DNA of 64,000 bases from Tsukamurella sp. PLM1 (GTDB lineage Bacteria; Actinomycetota; Actinomycetes; Mycobacteriales; Mycobacteriaceae), in the NCBI RefSeq assembly GCF_023168325.1, contig NZ_AP025688.1, forward strand, positions 1,054,001-1,118,000, in the 5' to 3' direction. The notes under the pieces are model-generated. The model saw nothing but the letters and a program-made list of their open reading frames with translations. It was not told where the DNA came from and searched no databases. Numbering within the stretch: the stretch's first letter is position 1; every line of letters begins with the position of its first letter. Both the position numbers and the translations under genes were made by a program. Positions 10,465-19,690 of the stretch are shown piece after piece.

Positions 10465-10734
10465 ATGGAGATCGCAGTGGCAGTATTCGTGATTTTCGCC
10501 GTGATCGCCGTGTGCGTGTCCATCGCGGGAGGTCGGAGCGGGCGGCGCGGCGGGCGGTCCCGCGGGGGCAGCGGCGGTTCGGCAAGCGGCGGTTCGGCCT
10601 GGTTCTTCGGCGGTTCCGACGGTGGCTCGCACCACTCGAGCCACGACTCCGGGTCCAACTGCAGCGCGAGCAGTTGCGGTTCCAGCAGTTGCGGCTCCAG
10701 CTCGAGCAGTTCGAGCAGCTGTGGTTCCTCCTGA
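10465..10734 (+). CDS. small membrane-anchored Ser/Gly/Cys-rich protein, candidate substrate of the DUF692 enzyme
   Basis: An 89-residue protein. Residues 2-21 form one hydrophobic helix (IAVAVFVIFAVIAVCVSIAG). Residues 22-50 are a Gly/Arg/Ser linker, 51-62 a Ser/His stretch, and the tail is almost only Ser with Cys66, 71, 76 and 86, each flanked by Gly or Ser. ATG 10465 follows GAGGAGG with good spacing, 18 bases after the DUF692 stop. Evenly spaced Cys in a low-complexity tail fits a post-translationally modified peptide, but no leader/core boundary can be drawn. Its stop overlaps the start of the next gene. Not recognised as a named family; a simple structural or metal-binding protein is the alternative. 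Confidence 0.7.
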   Translation: MEIAVAVFVIFAVIAVCVSIAGGRSGRRGGRSRGGSGGSASGGSAWFFGGSDGGSHHSSHDSGSNCSASSCGSSSCGSSSSSSSSCGSS

Positions 10735-11122
10735 GGCGCGGCAGCGGCTGCGGCACCGCCAGGCGGCGGTGCTCACCGACCTCCTTGCCGGGCGGGTGCC
10801 GCCCGGCTTCGACCCGGACGGGGCGCAGCTGACCGGTCGGGTCCTCGCGGTGAAGCGGGCGGGCTCGGCGGCCCGGGCGCTCCCGGTGCTGCGGACCCTG
10901 CCGGGCTGGCCGGGCGGCTTCGTCGACTACGCTGCGGCGCACCCGAAGGCGGACTGCTCGGCCCACGACGCCCGGGCGTACCTGTCTTGGCTGCGCGTGC
11001 ACGGCACGGCGGCCGAGCGCGCGTGGGTCGCCGTCGAGTCGGTGCGCAGCGGCGCACGCCGCTGGGCTGTGGCGCACGGCCGGCCCGTCGTCCGTGTCGG
11101 GTCCCGGGTGTACGGCACCTGA
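10721..11122 (+). CDS. 133-residue partner protein of the DUF692 operon
   Basis: GTG 10721 starts inside the last codons of the Cys-rich gene (14-base overlap), giving VVPPEARQRLRHRQ as the N-terminus. It is a soluble, basic, alpha-rich protein with no signal peptide or metal motif; GTLxGW-like LPGWPGGFVDYAAAHP and AHDARAYLSWL stand out. DUF692 enzymes normally need a small partner that binds the peptide substrate (MbnC, TglI and similar), and this gene occupies that place. Homology to those partners cannot be shown by eye, so the role is inferred from position. Stop TGA 11120-11122. Confidence 0.65.
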   Translation: MVPPEARQRLRHRQAAVLTDLLAGRVPPGFDPDGAQLTGRVLAVKRAGSAARALPVLRTLPGWPGGFVDYAAAHPKADCSAHDARAYLSWLRVHGTAAERAWVAVESVRSGARRWAVAHGRPVVRVGSRVYGT

Positions 11123-11152
11123 CGGGCCTGCCGCCGTCCCGGCGCGCCCGCG

Positions 11153-12103
11153 TCAGTTCTTGTGCAGCGCGGCGTTGAGTTCGACGCCCTCGCTCTTCCA
11201 CGGCACGACCTCGACCGCGCCGGTCACCGAGTTACGGCGGAACAGCATATTGCTCCTACCGGCCAGCTCACGCGCCTTGACCTGCGTGCCGTCCGGGCCG
11301 GTCACCTTGGTGCCGGCCGTCAGGTAGAGGCCCGCCTCGAGGACGCAATCGTCGCCGAGCGGGATGCCGAGGCCCGAGTTCGCGCCCAGCAGGCAGCGCT
11401 CGCCGAGGGCGATGATCTCCTTGCCGCCGCCCGACAGGGTGCCCATGGTCGACGCGCCGCCGCCCACGTCCGAGTGGTCGCCGACGACGACGCCCGCGGA
11501 GATGCGGCCCTCGACCATCGCGGTGCCCAGCGTGCCGGCGTTGAAGTTCACGAAGCCCTCATGCATCACGGTGGTCCCGTCGGCGAGATGGGCGCCCAGG
11601 CGCACGCGGTCGGCGTCGCCGATGCGGACGCCGGTCGGCAGCACGTAGTCCACCATGCGCGGGAACTTGTCCAGCGAGTACACGGTGACGTGGCCGCGCT
11701 TGCGCAGCGCCGCCCGCACCAGTTCGAAGCCGGCGGGGGAGCACGGGCCGAAGTTCGTCCACACCACGTTCGCCAGCAGGCCGAACTGGCCCTCGAGGCT
11801 CAGACCGTGCGGCTGGACGAGGCGGTGACTGAGCAGGTGCAGGCGCAGGTACACGTCGTGTGCGTCGACCGGCGCCGCGGCGAGATCGGCGATGGTGGTC
11901 TCGACCACGACGGTGCGCACCTTGCGGTCGGTGTCCGGACCCGCCAGCGCGGTCAGCTCCGCGGGCGCGCCCGCGGGATCCTGGACCGATCCGACGGTGC
12001 CGCCGCCGTCGGTCAGTTCCGGCGCCGGGTACCAGGTGTCGAGCACCGTCCCGTCATCCGTGATGGTGGCCAGTCCGTACGCCTTCGCTCCACGATTCGT
12101 CAC
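11153..12103 (-). CDS. dapD: tetrahydrodipicolinate N-succinyltransferase DapD
   Basis: Transfers succinyl from succinyl-CoA to tetrahydrodipicolinate, the first succinylated step of DAP synthesis. It is 316 residues, against 317 in M. tuberculosis. The C-terminal half is a left-handed beta helix, shown by hexapeptide runs such as [14 protein letters not shown] [30 protein letters not shown] and [13 protein letters not shown] are active-site segments. GTG at 12103 (reverse strand) gives TNRGAKAYG, matching the family start, and lies 7 bases after a TACCCT box. It is divergent from mgtE and convergent with the DUF692 operon. Confidence 0.93.
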   Translation of the reverse strand: MTNRGAKAYGLATITDDGTVLDTWYPAPELTDGGGTVGSVQDPAGAPAELTALAGPDTDRKVRTVVVETTIADLAAAPVDAHDVYLRLHLLSHRLVQPHGLSLEGQFGLLANVVWTNFGPCSPAGFELVRAALRKRGHVTVYSLDKFPRMVDYVLPTGVRIGDADRVRLGAHLADGTTVMHEGFVNFNAGTLGTAMVEGRISAGVVVGDHSDVGGGASTMGTLSGGGKEIIALGERCLLGANSGLGIPLGDDCVLEAGLYLTAGTKVTGPDGTQVKARELAGRSNMLFRRNSVTGAVEVVPWKSEGVELNAALHKN

Positions 12104-12110
12104 GTCGATC

Positions 12111-12116
12111 AGGGTA
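12111..12116 (-). promoter_or_regulatory. -10 box TACCCT for leaderless dapD
   Basis: On the minus strand TACCCT is followed by 7 bases and then the dapD GTG. No room for a ribosome binding site remains. Confidence 0.5.
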
Positions 12117-12172
12117 CCGGGCGAGGTCCGCGTGCCCGTCCGCGCTCGTGCTGCGGAGCCGCGGAATTCGGA

Positions 12173-12178
12173 TACGGT
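12173..12178 (+). promoter_or_regulatory. -10 box TACGGT for leaderless mgtE
   Basis: TACGGT, 7 bases, then GTG 12186. The divergent dapD box lies about 56 bases away. Confidence 0.45.
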
Positions 12179-12185
12179 GCCTTCA

Positions 12186-13538
12186 GTGACCTCGATACTC
12201 GACACGGCCAAGCTCGCGAACCGGATCGACGACGCCGTCGACGACGGGGACCTGACCACGGTCGCGGCCCTCATCGCACCGCTGACCTCGCACGAGATCG
12301 CCGATGTCCTCGAACGTCTCGGCCGCAAGGACCGGGCCGTCGTCTTCCGCCTGCTGGCGAAGGACGAGGCGCTCACCGTCTTCGAGTCCCTCGACGCACC
12401 GCTGCAGGGCGAGCTCATCCGCGACCTCCAGGACGAGCAGGTCACCGGACTGTTCGCCGAACTCGACCCCGACGACCGGGTGACGCTGCTCGACGAGCTG
12501 CCGGCCACCGTCGCCGCGCGCCTGCTGCACGGGCTGCCGGAGAGCGATCGCGCCGCCACAGCGGCCCTGCTCGGTTACCCGCAGGGCTCCGTCGGCCGCG
12601 AGATGACGCCCGAGTTCGTCTCCGTCCACCCCGACTACACGGCGGAACACGCGCTCGGGGCGGTGCAGGCCCGCATCGACGACGTCGAGACCATCTACGG
12701 CATTCCCGTCGTCGGCCCCGGACGGGTGCTCGTCGGTATCGTCGGGCTGCGCGGGCTGATGCGCAGCGCGCCCGACACCCCGGTCAGCGAGATCATGAAC
12801 GTCGCCGGCACCGCCCGGGCGCGGGAGTCGGCCGAGGAAGCCGCCCGACGCTGCGCGGAACAGCGCCTGCTGGTGATGCCGATCGTCGACGACGAGGACC
12901 GGCTCGTCGGCATCCTCACCGTCGACGACGCGCTCCGCATCCTCGAGGAGGCCGAGAGCGAGGACGCCGCGCGCCAGGGCGGTGTGGAGCCGCTGAACCG
13001 GCCCTACCTGTCGACCCCGGTCCGGACGCTGGTCCGCTCGCGGGTGGTGTGGCTGCTGGTGCTGGCCATCGGGGCGACGCTGACGGTCAAGGTGCTCTCG
13101 GTCTTCGAGGACAGCCTCCAGGAGATGGTGGTGCTGTCGCTGTTCGTGCCGCTCATCATCGGCACCGGCGGCAACACGGGCAACCAGGCCGCGACCACCG
13201 TGACCCGCGCGCTCGCGCTCGGCGACGTCACCCCGCGCGACGCGGTGCGGGTGCTGGGCCGGGAGATCCGGGTCGGGGCGACGCTGGGACTGGTGCTCGG
13301 CGGCCTCGGCGCGGTGATCGCCGGCGCCCTGTTCGGCACCGATGTGGGACTGGTGATCGGCGCGACCCTACTGGGGGTGTGCACCATGTCGGCGTCGGTC
13401 GGCGGGCTCATGCCGATCGTCGCGAAGTCGATCCGGGTCGACCCGGCGGTCTTCTCCAACCCGTTCATCAGCACCTTCGTCGACGCGACGGGCCTGATCC
13501 TGTACTTCCTGATCGCCGAGGCGATCCTCGGGCTCTGA
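12186..13538 (+). CDS. mgtE: magnesium transporter MgtE
   Basis: A 450-residue Mg2+ channel. The N-terminal MgtE_N superhelix (about 15-120) has repeats of the LxDLxxEQxxxLFxELDPDD type. A CBS pair follows (about 130-250; [20 protein letters not shown] and [20 protein letters not shown]) and acts as the cytosolic Mg2+ sensor. The C-terminal domain has five membrane segments, including the pore sequence [21 protein letters not shown] 12186 is chosen because it follows a TACGGT box by 7 bases and gives [10 protein letters not shown] second protein with MgtE_N and CBS domains but no pore is encoded at 44860-46146. Confidence 0.93.
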   Translation: MTSILDTAKLANRIDDAVDDGDLTTVAALIAPLTSHEIADVLERLGRKDRAVVFRLLAKDEALTVFESLDAPLQGELIRDLQDEQVTGLFAELDPDDRVTLLDELPATVAARLLHGLPESDRAATAALLGYPQGSVGREMTPEFVSVHPDYTAEHALGAVQARIDDVETIYGIPVVGPGRVLVGIVGLRGLMRSAPDTPVSEIMNVAGTARARESAEEAARRCAEQRLLVMPIVDDEDRLVGILTVDDALRILEEAESEDAARQGGVEPLNRPYLSTPVRTLVRSRVVWLLVLAIGATLTVKVLSVFEDSLQEMVVLSLFVPLIIGTGGNTGNQAATTVTRALALGDVTPRDAVRVLGREIRVGATLGLVLGGLGAVIAGALFGTDVGLVIGATLLGVCTMSASVGGLMPIVAKSIRVDPAVFSNPFISTFVDATGLILYFLIAEAILGL

Positions 13539-13542
13539 GCAC

Positions 13543-13548
13543 TACGCT
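13543..13548 (+). promoter_or_regulatory. -10 box TACGCT for leaderless dapE
   Basis: TACGCT, 6 bases, then GTG 13555, which supports that codon as the dapE start. Confidence 0.45.
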
Positions 13549-13554
13549 GGGGCT

Positions 13555-14654
13555 GTGCCTCGACATCACCCAGAACCCGATCGACCTCACCGCCGCGCTG
13601 GTGGACATCCCCAGCGTGAGCCACGACGAGGAGAGGATCGCGACCGAGGTGGGGGCCGCGCTGCGCGCGCTGGGCCGGTTCGAGGTGCTGCGGGTGGGAA
13701 ACAACGTGCTCGCGCGCACGAATCGTGGCCGGCCGCAACGAGTGATGCTCGCGGGCCACCTCGACACCGTGCCGATCGCCGACAACGTGCCCAGCCGCCG
13801 CGAGGTCGTGGCGAGCGCAGCGACGGGAGAGTCGATCGACGTCCTCCACGGCTGCGGCACCGTCGACATGAAGAGCGGCGACGCGGTGTTCCTGCACCTC
13901 GCCGCCACGATGGCCGACCCCGCCTACGACCTGACCCTGATCTTCTACGAGTGCGAGGAGATCGCCTCGCGGTTCAACGGTCTCGGCCGTATCGAACGCG
14001 AGCTCCCCGAGTGGCTGGCCGCCGACGTCGCGATCCTCGGCGAGCCCTCGGGCGGACTCATCGAGGCCGGCTGCCAGGGCACCATCCGCGTGCGCATCAC
14101 GGCGGGCGGCGTCCGCGCGCACAGCGCCCGGTCGTGGTTGGGCGACAACGCCGTCCACAAGCTCGGCCCCGTCCTCACCGCCCTGCAGTCCTACTCCGCG
14201 CGCACCGTCGACATCGACGGCTGCGAGTACCGCGAGGGCCTGTCCGCCGTGCGGATCGAGGGAGTCGCCGGCAACGTCGTTCCCGACGAGGCGTTCGTGG
14301 ACGTCAATTTCCGGTTCGCGCCGGACCGCAGCGTCGACGATGCCGTGGCCCACGTCCGGGAGGTCCTGGCCGGCCCGCTGGCCGACGGTGCGCTCGCCTT
14401 CGAGGTCACCGACGCCGCGCCCGGCGCGCTGCCCGGTCTCGGCGCCCCGGCCGCGGCGAAGCTGGTTGCCGCCGCCGGCGGCCGGTTCCGCGCCAAGTAC
14501 GGGTGGACCGATGTCTCGCGCTTCGCCGCGTTGGGGATCCTGCGGTCAACTTCGGCCCGGAGATCCGAACTACGCGCACAAGCGCGACGAGCACGTCGAG
14601 ACCGCGCAGATCACCGAGGTGGCCGCCGTGCTGCGCGCGTTCCTCGCCGGATAG
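13555..14654 (+). CDS. dapE: succinyl-diaminopimelate desuccinylase DapE
   Basis: Zinc M20-family amidohydrolase that frees LL-DAP from N-succinyl-DAP. Metal-site motifs are present: [24 protein letters not shown] and [26 protein letters not shown] lies near the C-terminus. Three frame breaks are visible. One surplus C just after GTG 13555 puts the start out of frame; without it the protein begins [20 protein letters not shown], as in M. tuberculosis. One C is missing near 14543 and one G near 14564; restoring both gives [20 protein letters not shown]. Stop TAG 14652-14654. It follows mgtE by 16 bases but has its own -10 box. Confidence 0.85.
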
Positions 14655-14657
14655 CGT
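14652..14657 (+). promoter_or_regulatory. -10 box TAGCGT for the leaderless LOG gene
   Basis: TAGCGT overlaps the dapE stop and is followed by 7 bases and ATG 14665. Confidence 0.45.
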
Positions 14658-14664
14658 GTGGTTC

Positions 14665-15449
14665 ATGGCAGCCGAGAAGAAGCCTCACGACGAGTACCTG
14701 CGCTACCGCGGCCCCGTGCGGGTGCAGGGCGTGGCGGCGACGGAATCGTCGACCACCGACCAGCGGCTCCTCGCGAACGCGGACGACGCCGACTGGCTGC
14801 ACCGCGACCCCTGGCGGGTGATGCGGATCCAGGCCGAGTTCGTCGAGGGCTTCGGCGCGCTCGCCGAGCTGCCGCGGGCGGTCACCGTCTTCGGTTCCGC
14901 ACGGATCAAACAGGATTCGCGCGAGTACGCGATCGGCCGCGAGCTGGGTGCCGGGCTGGTCCGGGCGGGCTACGCCGTCATCACCGGCGGCGGGCCGGGC
15001 GCGATGGAGGCGGCCAACCGCGGGGCCAAGGACGCCGACGGGCTCTCGGTGGGGCTGGGCATCGAGCTGCCCTTCGAGCAGGGCCTCAACGACTGGGTCG
15101 ATCTCGGCATCAACTTCCGCTACTTCTTCGTGCGCAAGACGATGTTCGTCAAGTACGCGCAGGCGTTCGTCTGCCTCCCGGGCGGTTTCGGGACGCTGGA
15201 CGAGCTCTTCGAGGCGCTCACACTGGTGCAGACCCAGAAGGTGACGCGGTTCCCGATCGTGCTGCTGGGTTCGGACTACTGGGGCGGGCTCGTGGACTGG
15301 ATCGAGGCACGCTCACCGAACAGGGCATGGTGTCGGCCGGCGACGCGGACCTGCTGACGGTGACGGACTCGGTGGACGAGGCGATCGAGATCATCCGACG
15401 CGCGGACGCGGCGCGCGAGGCCGAGGCGTCGAAGGTGGACCCCTCGTGA
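14665..15449 (+). CDS. LOG-family (TIGR00730-type) Rossmann protein, long form
   Basis: About 262 residues. It carries the LOG nucleotide-binding motifs [17 protein letters not shown] and [17 protein letters not shown], the latter being the PGGxGTxxE phosphoribohydrolase signature. An N-terminal extension of about 70 residues ([19 protein letters not shown]) marks the longer subgroup. LOG enzymes release free bases from nucleoside monophosphates; the physiological substrate here is unknown. One G is missing near 15308 (GAGGCACG): with it the frame continues as [19 protein letters not shown] to TGA 15447-15449. Its stop overlaps the second LOG gene. Confidence 0.82.
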
Positions 15450-15994
15450 CGGCGATCGCGGTGTTCTGCGCGTCCCGCCCCGTCGCCGACGAGTACATCG
15501 CGCTCGCGGCCGAGGTGGGCAAGGGCATCGCCGCCGGCGGTGATTCGCTGGTGTGGGGCGGCGGGCACGTGTCGATGATGGGCGCTGTGGCGCAGGCGGC
15601 GCGCGACGGCGGCGCGCACACGCTCGGGGTGATCCCGACGGCGCTGGTGGACCGCGAGGTCGCCGATCACGGCGCCGACGAACTGCTGGTGGTCGCCACC
15701 ATGCGCGAGCGCAAGCAGCTCATGGACGACAACGCGGAAGCCTTCCTGGTGCTGCCGGGTGGTGTGGGCACCCTGGAGGAGTTCTTCGAGGCGTGGACCG
15801 CGGGCTATCTGTCGATGCACGACAAGCCGGTCGTGCTGCTCGACCACGACGGCTTCTACACGCCGCTGCTGGACTGGCTCGACGGGCTCAAGGCGCGGGG
15901 TTTCGTCGGTGACGCGGCTCTCGGCCGGCTGCAGCGTGCGACGGACGTCACGGGCGCGCTCGACGCGTGCCGGGGCGGAACCTCCGCGCGGTAG
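15446..15994 (+). CDS. LOG-family cytokinin riboside 5'-monophosphate phosphoribohydrolase homologue (Rv1205-like)
   Basis: A 182-residue protein, the short LOG form, predicted to cleave N6-modified AMP to the free base. Motifs: AVFCASRP at the N-terminus, VWGGGHVSMMG, MRERKQLM and LPGGVGTLEEFFEAWT. In M. tuberculosis the equivalent gene (Rv1205) sits just before fadD6 and makes cytokinins degraded by the proteasome pathway. GTG 15446 overlaps the upstream stop, so the two LOG genes are probably translated together; tandem LOG paralogues are a small departure from the M. tuberculosis order. Confidence 0.88.
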   Translation: MTAIAVFCASRPVADEYIALAAEVGKGIAAGGDSLVWGGGHVSMMGAVAQAARDGGAHTLGVIPTALVDREVADHGADELLVVATMRERKQLMDDNAEAFLVLPGGVGTLEEFFEAWTAGYLSMHDKPVVLLDHDGFYTPLLDWLDGLKARGFVGDAALGRLQRATDVTGALDACRGGTSAR

Positions 15995-15997
15995 GCT
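15992..15997 (+). promoter_or_regulatory. -10 box TAGGCT for leaderless fadD6
   Basis: TAGGCT, 7 bases, then GTG 16005; the box overlaps the stop of the LOG gene. Confidence 0.4.
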
Positions 15998-16004
15998 CGC
16001 CGCT

Positions 16005-17816
16005 GTGAGTTCCCCGCAGAAGAACAGCATCGTCGGTGTCGGTGATCTGGCCAAGGGCGTGCGCAAGATCATTCCCGACCTACCCCTGCTGATCAAAGAG
16101 GGGCCGTCCATCCTGCTGCGTTCGCAGAGCAGCAAGGAGACCATCGGCACGGTGTTCCAGAAGCGGGCCGCGCAGTACCCGGCGCGCGACTTCCTCCGCT
16201 TCCACGGCGAGGGGATCGGCTACGGCGAGGCGAACGCCACCGTCAACACCTATGCGCGCGTGCTGTTGCGGCGCGGCGTGAAGGTGGGCGACGTGGTGGG
16301 CGTGGTCATGCACAACCACCCACAGATGGTGCTGGTGATGCTGGCCATCGTGAAGGTGGGCGCCACGGCGGGGCTGGTGAACTACAACCAGCGCGGGGCG
16401 GTTCTCGCGCACAGCCTGAACATCCTCGATACCGGCACGATCGTCACCGACGAGGAGGATCTCGAGGCCTTCGACTCGCTCGATCCCGCGGACCGCCCCG
16501 CGGACGGCGTGCTGCTGACCGTCGAGGCGCTGGCCCAGCAGGCCCGCGAGATCCGCGCCCAGGACCCGCAGGCCACCGAGAACCTTCCCGTGACCGCCAC
16601 GCTTCCCGCGACCACCCGGGCGTTCTACGTGTTCACTTCGGGCACCACCGGCATGCCCAAGGCGTCGATCATGACGCACTACCGATGGCTCAAGGGCATG
16701 TCCGGATTCGGCGCGACCGCCGTGCGGATGCGCCCCGACGACGTGATGTACTGCCCGTTGCCGCTGTACCACAACAACGCCGCGCTGGTAGCGCTCGGCT
16801 CGGTGCTGGTCGCTGGCGCCACGCTCGCGATCGGGCGCAAGTTCTCCGCGTCGAAGTTCTGGGACGAGGCCAATGAGAACTCGGCCACGATGTTCATCTA
16901 CATCGGGGAGATCTGCCGCTACCTCCTCAACCAGCCCGCCAAGCCGAGCGACCGGTCGAACACCATCCGGGTGGCCGCGGGCAACGGCATGCGCCCGGAG
17001 ATCTGGCGGGAGTTCCAGGAGCGCTTCGGGATCGACCGGATCATGGAGTTCTACGCCGCCAGCGAGACCAATATCGCGTTCGTCAACGTGTTCGACGTGG
17101 AGGGCACCGTCGGACTGTGCCCGCTGCCGCACGCGGTCGTGGAGTACGACCTGGATTCTGCGGGGCCGCTGCGTGATTCGCGCGGCCGGATGAAGCGGGT
17201 CAAGCGCGGGCAGAACGGCCTGCTGCTGACCAAGATCACCAAGGCGGCACCGTTCGACGGCTACACCGATGGGAAGGCCAACGACGCCAAGCTGATCCGC
17301 GACGGGTTCAAGGACGGCGACGTGTGGTTCAACACGGGGGACGTGGTGACGAACCAGGGGTTCTCGCACATCGCCTTCGTCGACCGACTCGGCGACACCT
17401 TCCGCTGGAAGGGCGAGAACGTGGCCACCACCGAGGTGGAGGGCGCGCTCGACGAGGCCGACCAGGTGGAGGGCGCGATCGTGTACGGCGTCGCGATCGA
17501 CGGGGCGGACGGCAAGGCCGGCATGGCCGCGGTGAAGCTCGCCGAGGGCCATGACTTCGACGGTGCCGCGCTCGCACGAGGGCTGCGGAACGACCTGCCC
17601 GGCTACGCGATCCCGCTGTTCGTGCGCGTCGTGCCGAGCCTGGAGGTGACGTCGACGTTCAAGAGCCTCAAGGGCGAGCTGCGCAAGCAGGGCTTCGCGG
17701 ACACCGGCGCCGATCCGCTGTACGTGTTCGTCGGCGGGGCCGACGGTTACGTGCCCGCCTACGACGGCTACGCGGCCGATGTCGCGGCAGCCAAGGTCCC
17801 GGATCTGCGCAACTGA
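16005..17816 (+). CDS. fadD6: long-chain acyl-CoA synthetase FadD6
   Basis: A 603-residue adenylating enzyme that activates fatty acids with ATP and CoA. It keeps the AMP-binding signature FTSGTTGMPKAS, the A5 motif region EFYAASETN, the A7/A8 region GDVWFNTGD and FRWKGENVATTEVE, and a C-terminal Lys in STFKSLKGELRKQGF. The layout resembles FATP/very-long-chain synthetases, as in Rv1206. The frame is intact over its whole length. Neighbours folP2 and gpgS follow in the same order as Rv1206-Rv1208. Confidence 0.92.
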   Translation: MSSPQKNSIVGVGDLAKGVRKIIPDLPLLIKEGPSILLRSQSSKETIGTVFQKRAAQYPARDFLRFHGEGIGYGEANATVNTYARVLLRRGVKVGDVVGVVMHNHPQMVLVMLAIVKVGATAGLVNYNQRGAVLAHSLNILDTGTIVTDEEDLEAFDSLDPADRPADGVLLTVEALAQQAREIRAQDPQATENLPVTATLPATTRAFYVFTSGTTGMPKASIMTHYRWLKGMSGFGATAVRMRPDDVMYCPLPLYHNNAALVALGSVLVAGATLAIGRKFSASKFWDEANENSATMFIYIGEICRYLLNQPAKPSDRSNTIRVAAGNGMRPEIWREFQERFGIDRIMEFYAASETNIAFVNVFDVEGTVGLCPLPHAVVEYDLDSAGPLRDSRGRMKRVKRGQNGLLLTKITKAAPFDGYTDGKANDAKLIRDGFKDGDVWFNTGDVVTNQGFSHIAFVDRLGDTFRWKGENVATTEVEGALDEADQVEGAIVYGVAIDGADGKAGMAAVKLAEGHDFDGAALARGLRNDLPGYAIPLFVRVVPSLEVTSTFKSLKGELRKQGFADTGADPLYVFVGGADGYVPAYDGYAADVAAAKVPDLRN

Positions 17817-17817
17817 C

Positions 17818-18696
17818 ATGACGCCGCTCGCTGTGCGCGACTCCTTCTGCGGCAGGCCGGTTCCCGTGGACCGGGCACTGGTGATGGCGATCATCAACCG
17901 CACGCCCGACTCGTTCTACGACCGCGGCAGCTACTTCGCCGTGGACGCCGCGCTCGAGCGGGTGGACGCGGCAGTGGCCGAAGGGGCCGACGTCGTGGAC
18001 GTGGGCGGCGTGAAGGCCGGACCGGGCCAGAAGGTGGACGCGACCGAGGAGATCGCTCGCACCGTGCCGTTCATCGCGCAGGTCCGTGAGCGGCACCCCG
18101 ACCTGCTGATCAGCGTGGACACCTGGCGGGCGTCGGTCGCGGAGGCCGCCGTCGACGCCGGCGCCGACCTGATCAACGACACCTGGGCGGGTGCGGACCC
18201 GGACCTTCCGCGGGTGGCGGCGGCCACCGGTGCGGGGCTGGTGTGCTCGCACACCGGCGGCGCGGTGCCCCGCTCGCGGCCGTACCGGGTGCGGTACCCG
18301 GACGTGGTCGCGGACGTGCGCGAGAAGCTCACCGCCGCAGCCGAAGCGGCGTTCGCCGCCGGGGTGCGCGAGGACGGCATCGTCATCGATCCCACGCACG
18401 ACTTCGGCAAGAACACCCACCACGGGCTGGCGCTGCTGCGGCACCTGGACCAGCTCGTCGCCACGGGCTGGCCGGTGCTGATGGCCCTGTCCAACAAGGA
18501 CTTCATCGGCGAGACCCTGGACGCGGGGCTCGAAGAACGGGTGGCCGGCACGCTGGCCGCGACGGCCCTCGCCGCGCACGCGGGCGCCCGCATGTTCCGG
18601 GTGCATCAGGTGGCGGACACGCGCCGGGTGGTGGAGATGGTGGCGTCGATCGACGGCGCCCGCCCGCCGGCCCGCACCGTGCGGGGCCTGGCGTGA
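17818..18696 (+). CDS. folP2: dihydropteroate synthase-family protein FolP2
   Basis: A 292-residue TIM barrel of the DHPS family. Motifs: MAIINRTPDSFYDRG at the N-terminus (DHPS normally INVTPDSFSDGG), ADVVDVGGVKAGPG, DTWRASVAEAAVDAGA and VIDPTHDFGKN. In M. tuberculosis the FolP2 paralogue (Rv1207) lacks measurable DHPS activity, so folate synthesis should not be assumed. ATG 17818 lies one base after the fadD6 stop, and its own stop overlaps the gpgS GTG, so fadD6-folP2-gpgS looks like one operon. Confidence 0.9.
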   Translation: MTPLAVRDSFCGRPVPVDRALVMAIINRTPDSFYDRGSYFAVDAALERVDAAVAEGADVVDVGGVKAGPGQKVDATEEIARTVPFIAQVRERHPDLLISVDTWRASVAEAAVDAGADLINDTWAGADPDLPRVAAATGAGLVCSHTGGAVPRSRPYRVRYPDVVADVREKLTAAAEAAFAAGVREDGIVIDPTHDFGKNTHHGLALLRHLDQLVATGWPVLMALSNKDFIGETLDAGLEERVAGTLAATALAAHAGARMFRVHQVADTRRVVEMVASIDGARPPARTVRGLA

Positions 18697-19626
18697 GCGG
18701 GGAGGCGCCGCAGGCGCATTCGAGCGAGCGGTTCTTCGCGGAGCCTGCCTGGACCGTCGAGGAGCTGATCGCGGCGAAGGACGGCCGCACGGTGTCCGTG
18801 GTGCTCCCCGCGCTGAACGAGGAGGAGACGGTGGGCGCGGTCGTGGCGACGATCGTCCCGCTGCTCGGCACCCTCGTGGACGAGCTGATCGTGTTGGACT
18901 CGGGTTCCACCGACGCCACCGCCGCGCGGGCCGCGCGGCGGGCGCCACGGTGATCAGCCGCGAGGAGGCGATCCCGGGCTGCCGCCGGTGCCGGGCAAGG
19001 GCGAGGCGCTGTGGCGCGGGGTCGCGGCGTCGTCGGGTGATCTCATCGCGTTCATCGACTCGGACCTCATCGAGCCCGATCCCCGGTACGTGCCGCGGCT
19101 GTTGGGGCCCATGCTGTTCCATCCAGAGGTCCACCTGGTGAAGGCGTACTACCGGCGCCCGCTGCGCGTGTTCAAGCAGGGCGAGGATCCGACCGGTGGC
19201 GGCCGGGTCACCGAGTTGGTCGCGCGGCCTCTGCTCGCCGCGCTCCGCCCCCCGCTGCGGGTGATTCTGCAGCCGCTGGGCGGCGAGTACGCCGGCACCC
19301 GGGAGTTCCTCGGGTCGGTGCCCTTCGCGCCGGGGTACGGCGTGGAGATCGGGCTGCTGCTGGACGCCGAGGCGCGGTACGGCATGGGCGGCATCGCCCA
19401 GGTCAACCTGTCGGTGCGCAAGCACCGCAATCGCGACCTGCGCGACCTCGGCGTGATGAGCCGGCAGATCCTGGGCACCGCGCTGCGCCGCTGCGGCATC
19501 GAGGATTCGGGTGCCGGGATCACGCAGTACCTGGCCGAGCCGGGGCCGGAGGACCGGTTCACCGAGGTCACCACGGATCTGAACCTCGAGGACCGCCCGC
19601 CGGTGACTTCGCTGCGTCGCCTTTAG
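18693..19626 (+). CDS. gpgS: glucosyl-3-phosphoglycerate synthase GpgS (GT81)
   Basis: Transfers glucose from an NDP-glucose to 3-phosphoglycerate, the first step of methylglucose lipopolysaccharide synthesis. N-terminal SVVLPALNEEETVGAVV and VDELIVLDSGSTDATAA are the nucleotide-sugar part of the GT-A fold; FIDSDLIEPDP holds the DxD metal motif; QPLGGEYAGTREFL and GYGVEIGLLLDA bind the acceptor. Two G residues are missing, near 18946 and 18979, in GGGC contexts; restoring both joins three frames into about 311 residues. GTG 18693 overlaps the folP2 stop. Stop TAG 19624-19626. Confidence 0.9.
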
Positions 19627-19656
19627 AAACTACTTGACTGTGTGGAAAGTAGTTTC
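19626..19656. promoter_or_regulatory. 31-bp dyad operator inside a sigma-70-type promoter
   Basis: Perfect 10-bp arms GAAACTACTT and AAGTAGTTTC are separated by 11 bases. The dyad overlaps a near-consensus promoter: TTGACT at 19634-19639, a 17-base spacer, and TACTGT at 19657-19662. A repressor bound here would block RNA polymerase. The winged-helix regulator two genes downstream (20164) is the obvious candidate. Confidence 0.75.
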
Positions 19657-19690
19657 TACTGTGGTAGGAACACCACGAAGGGAACCCGCC

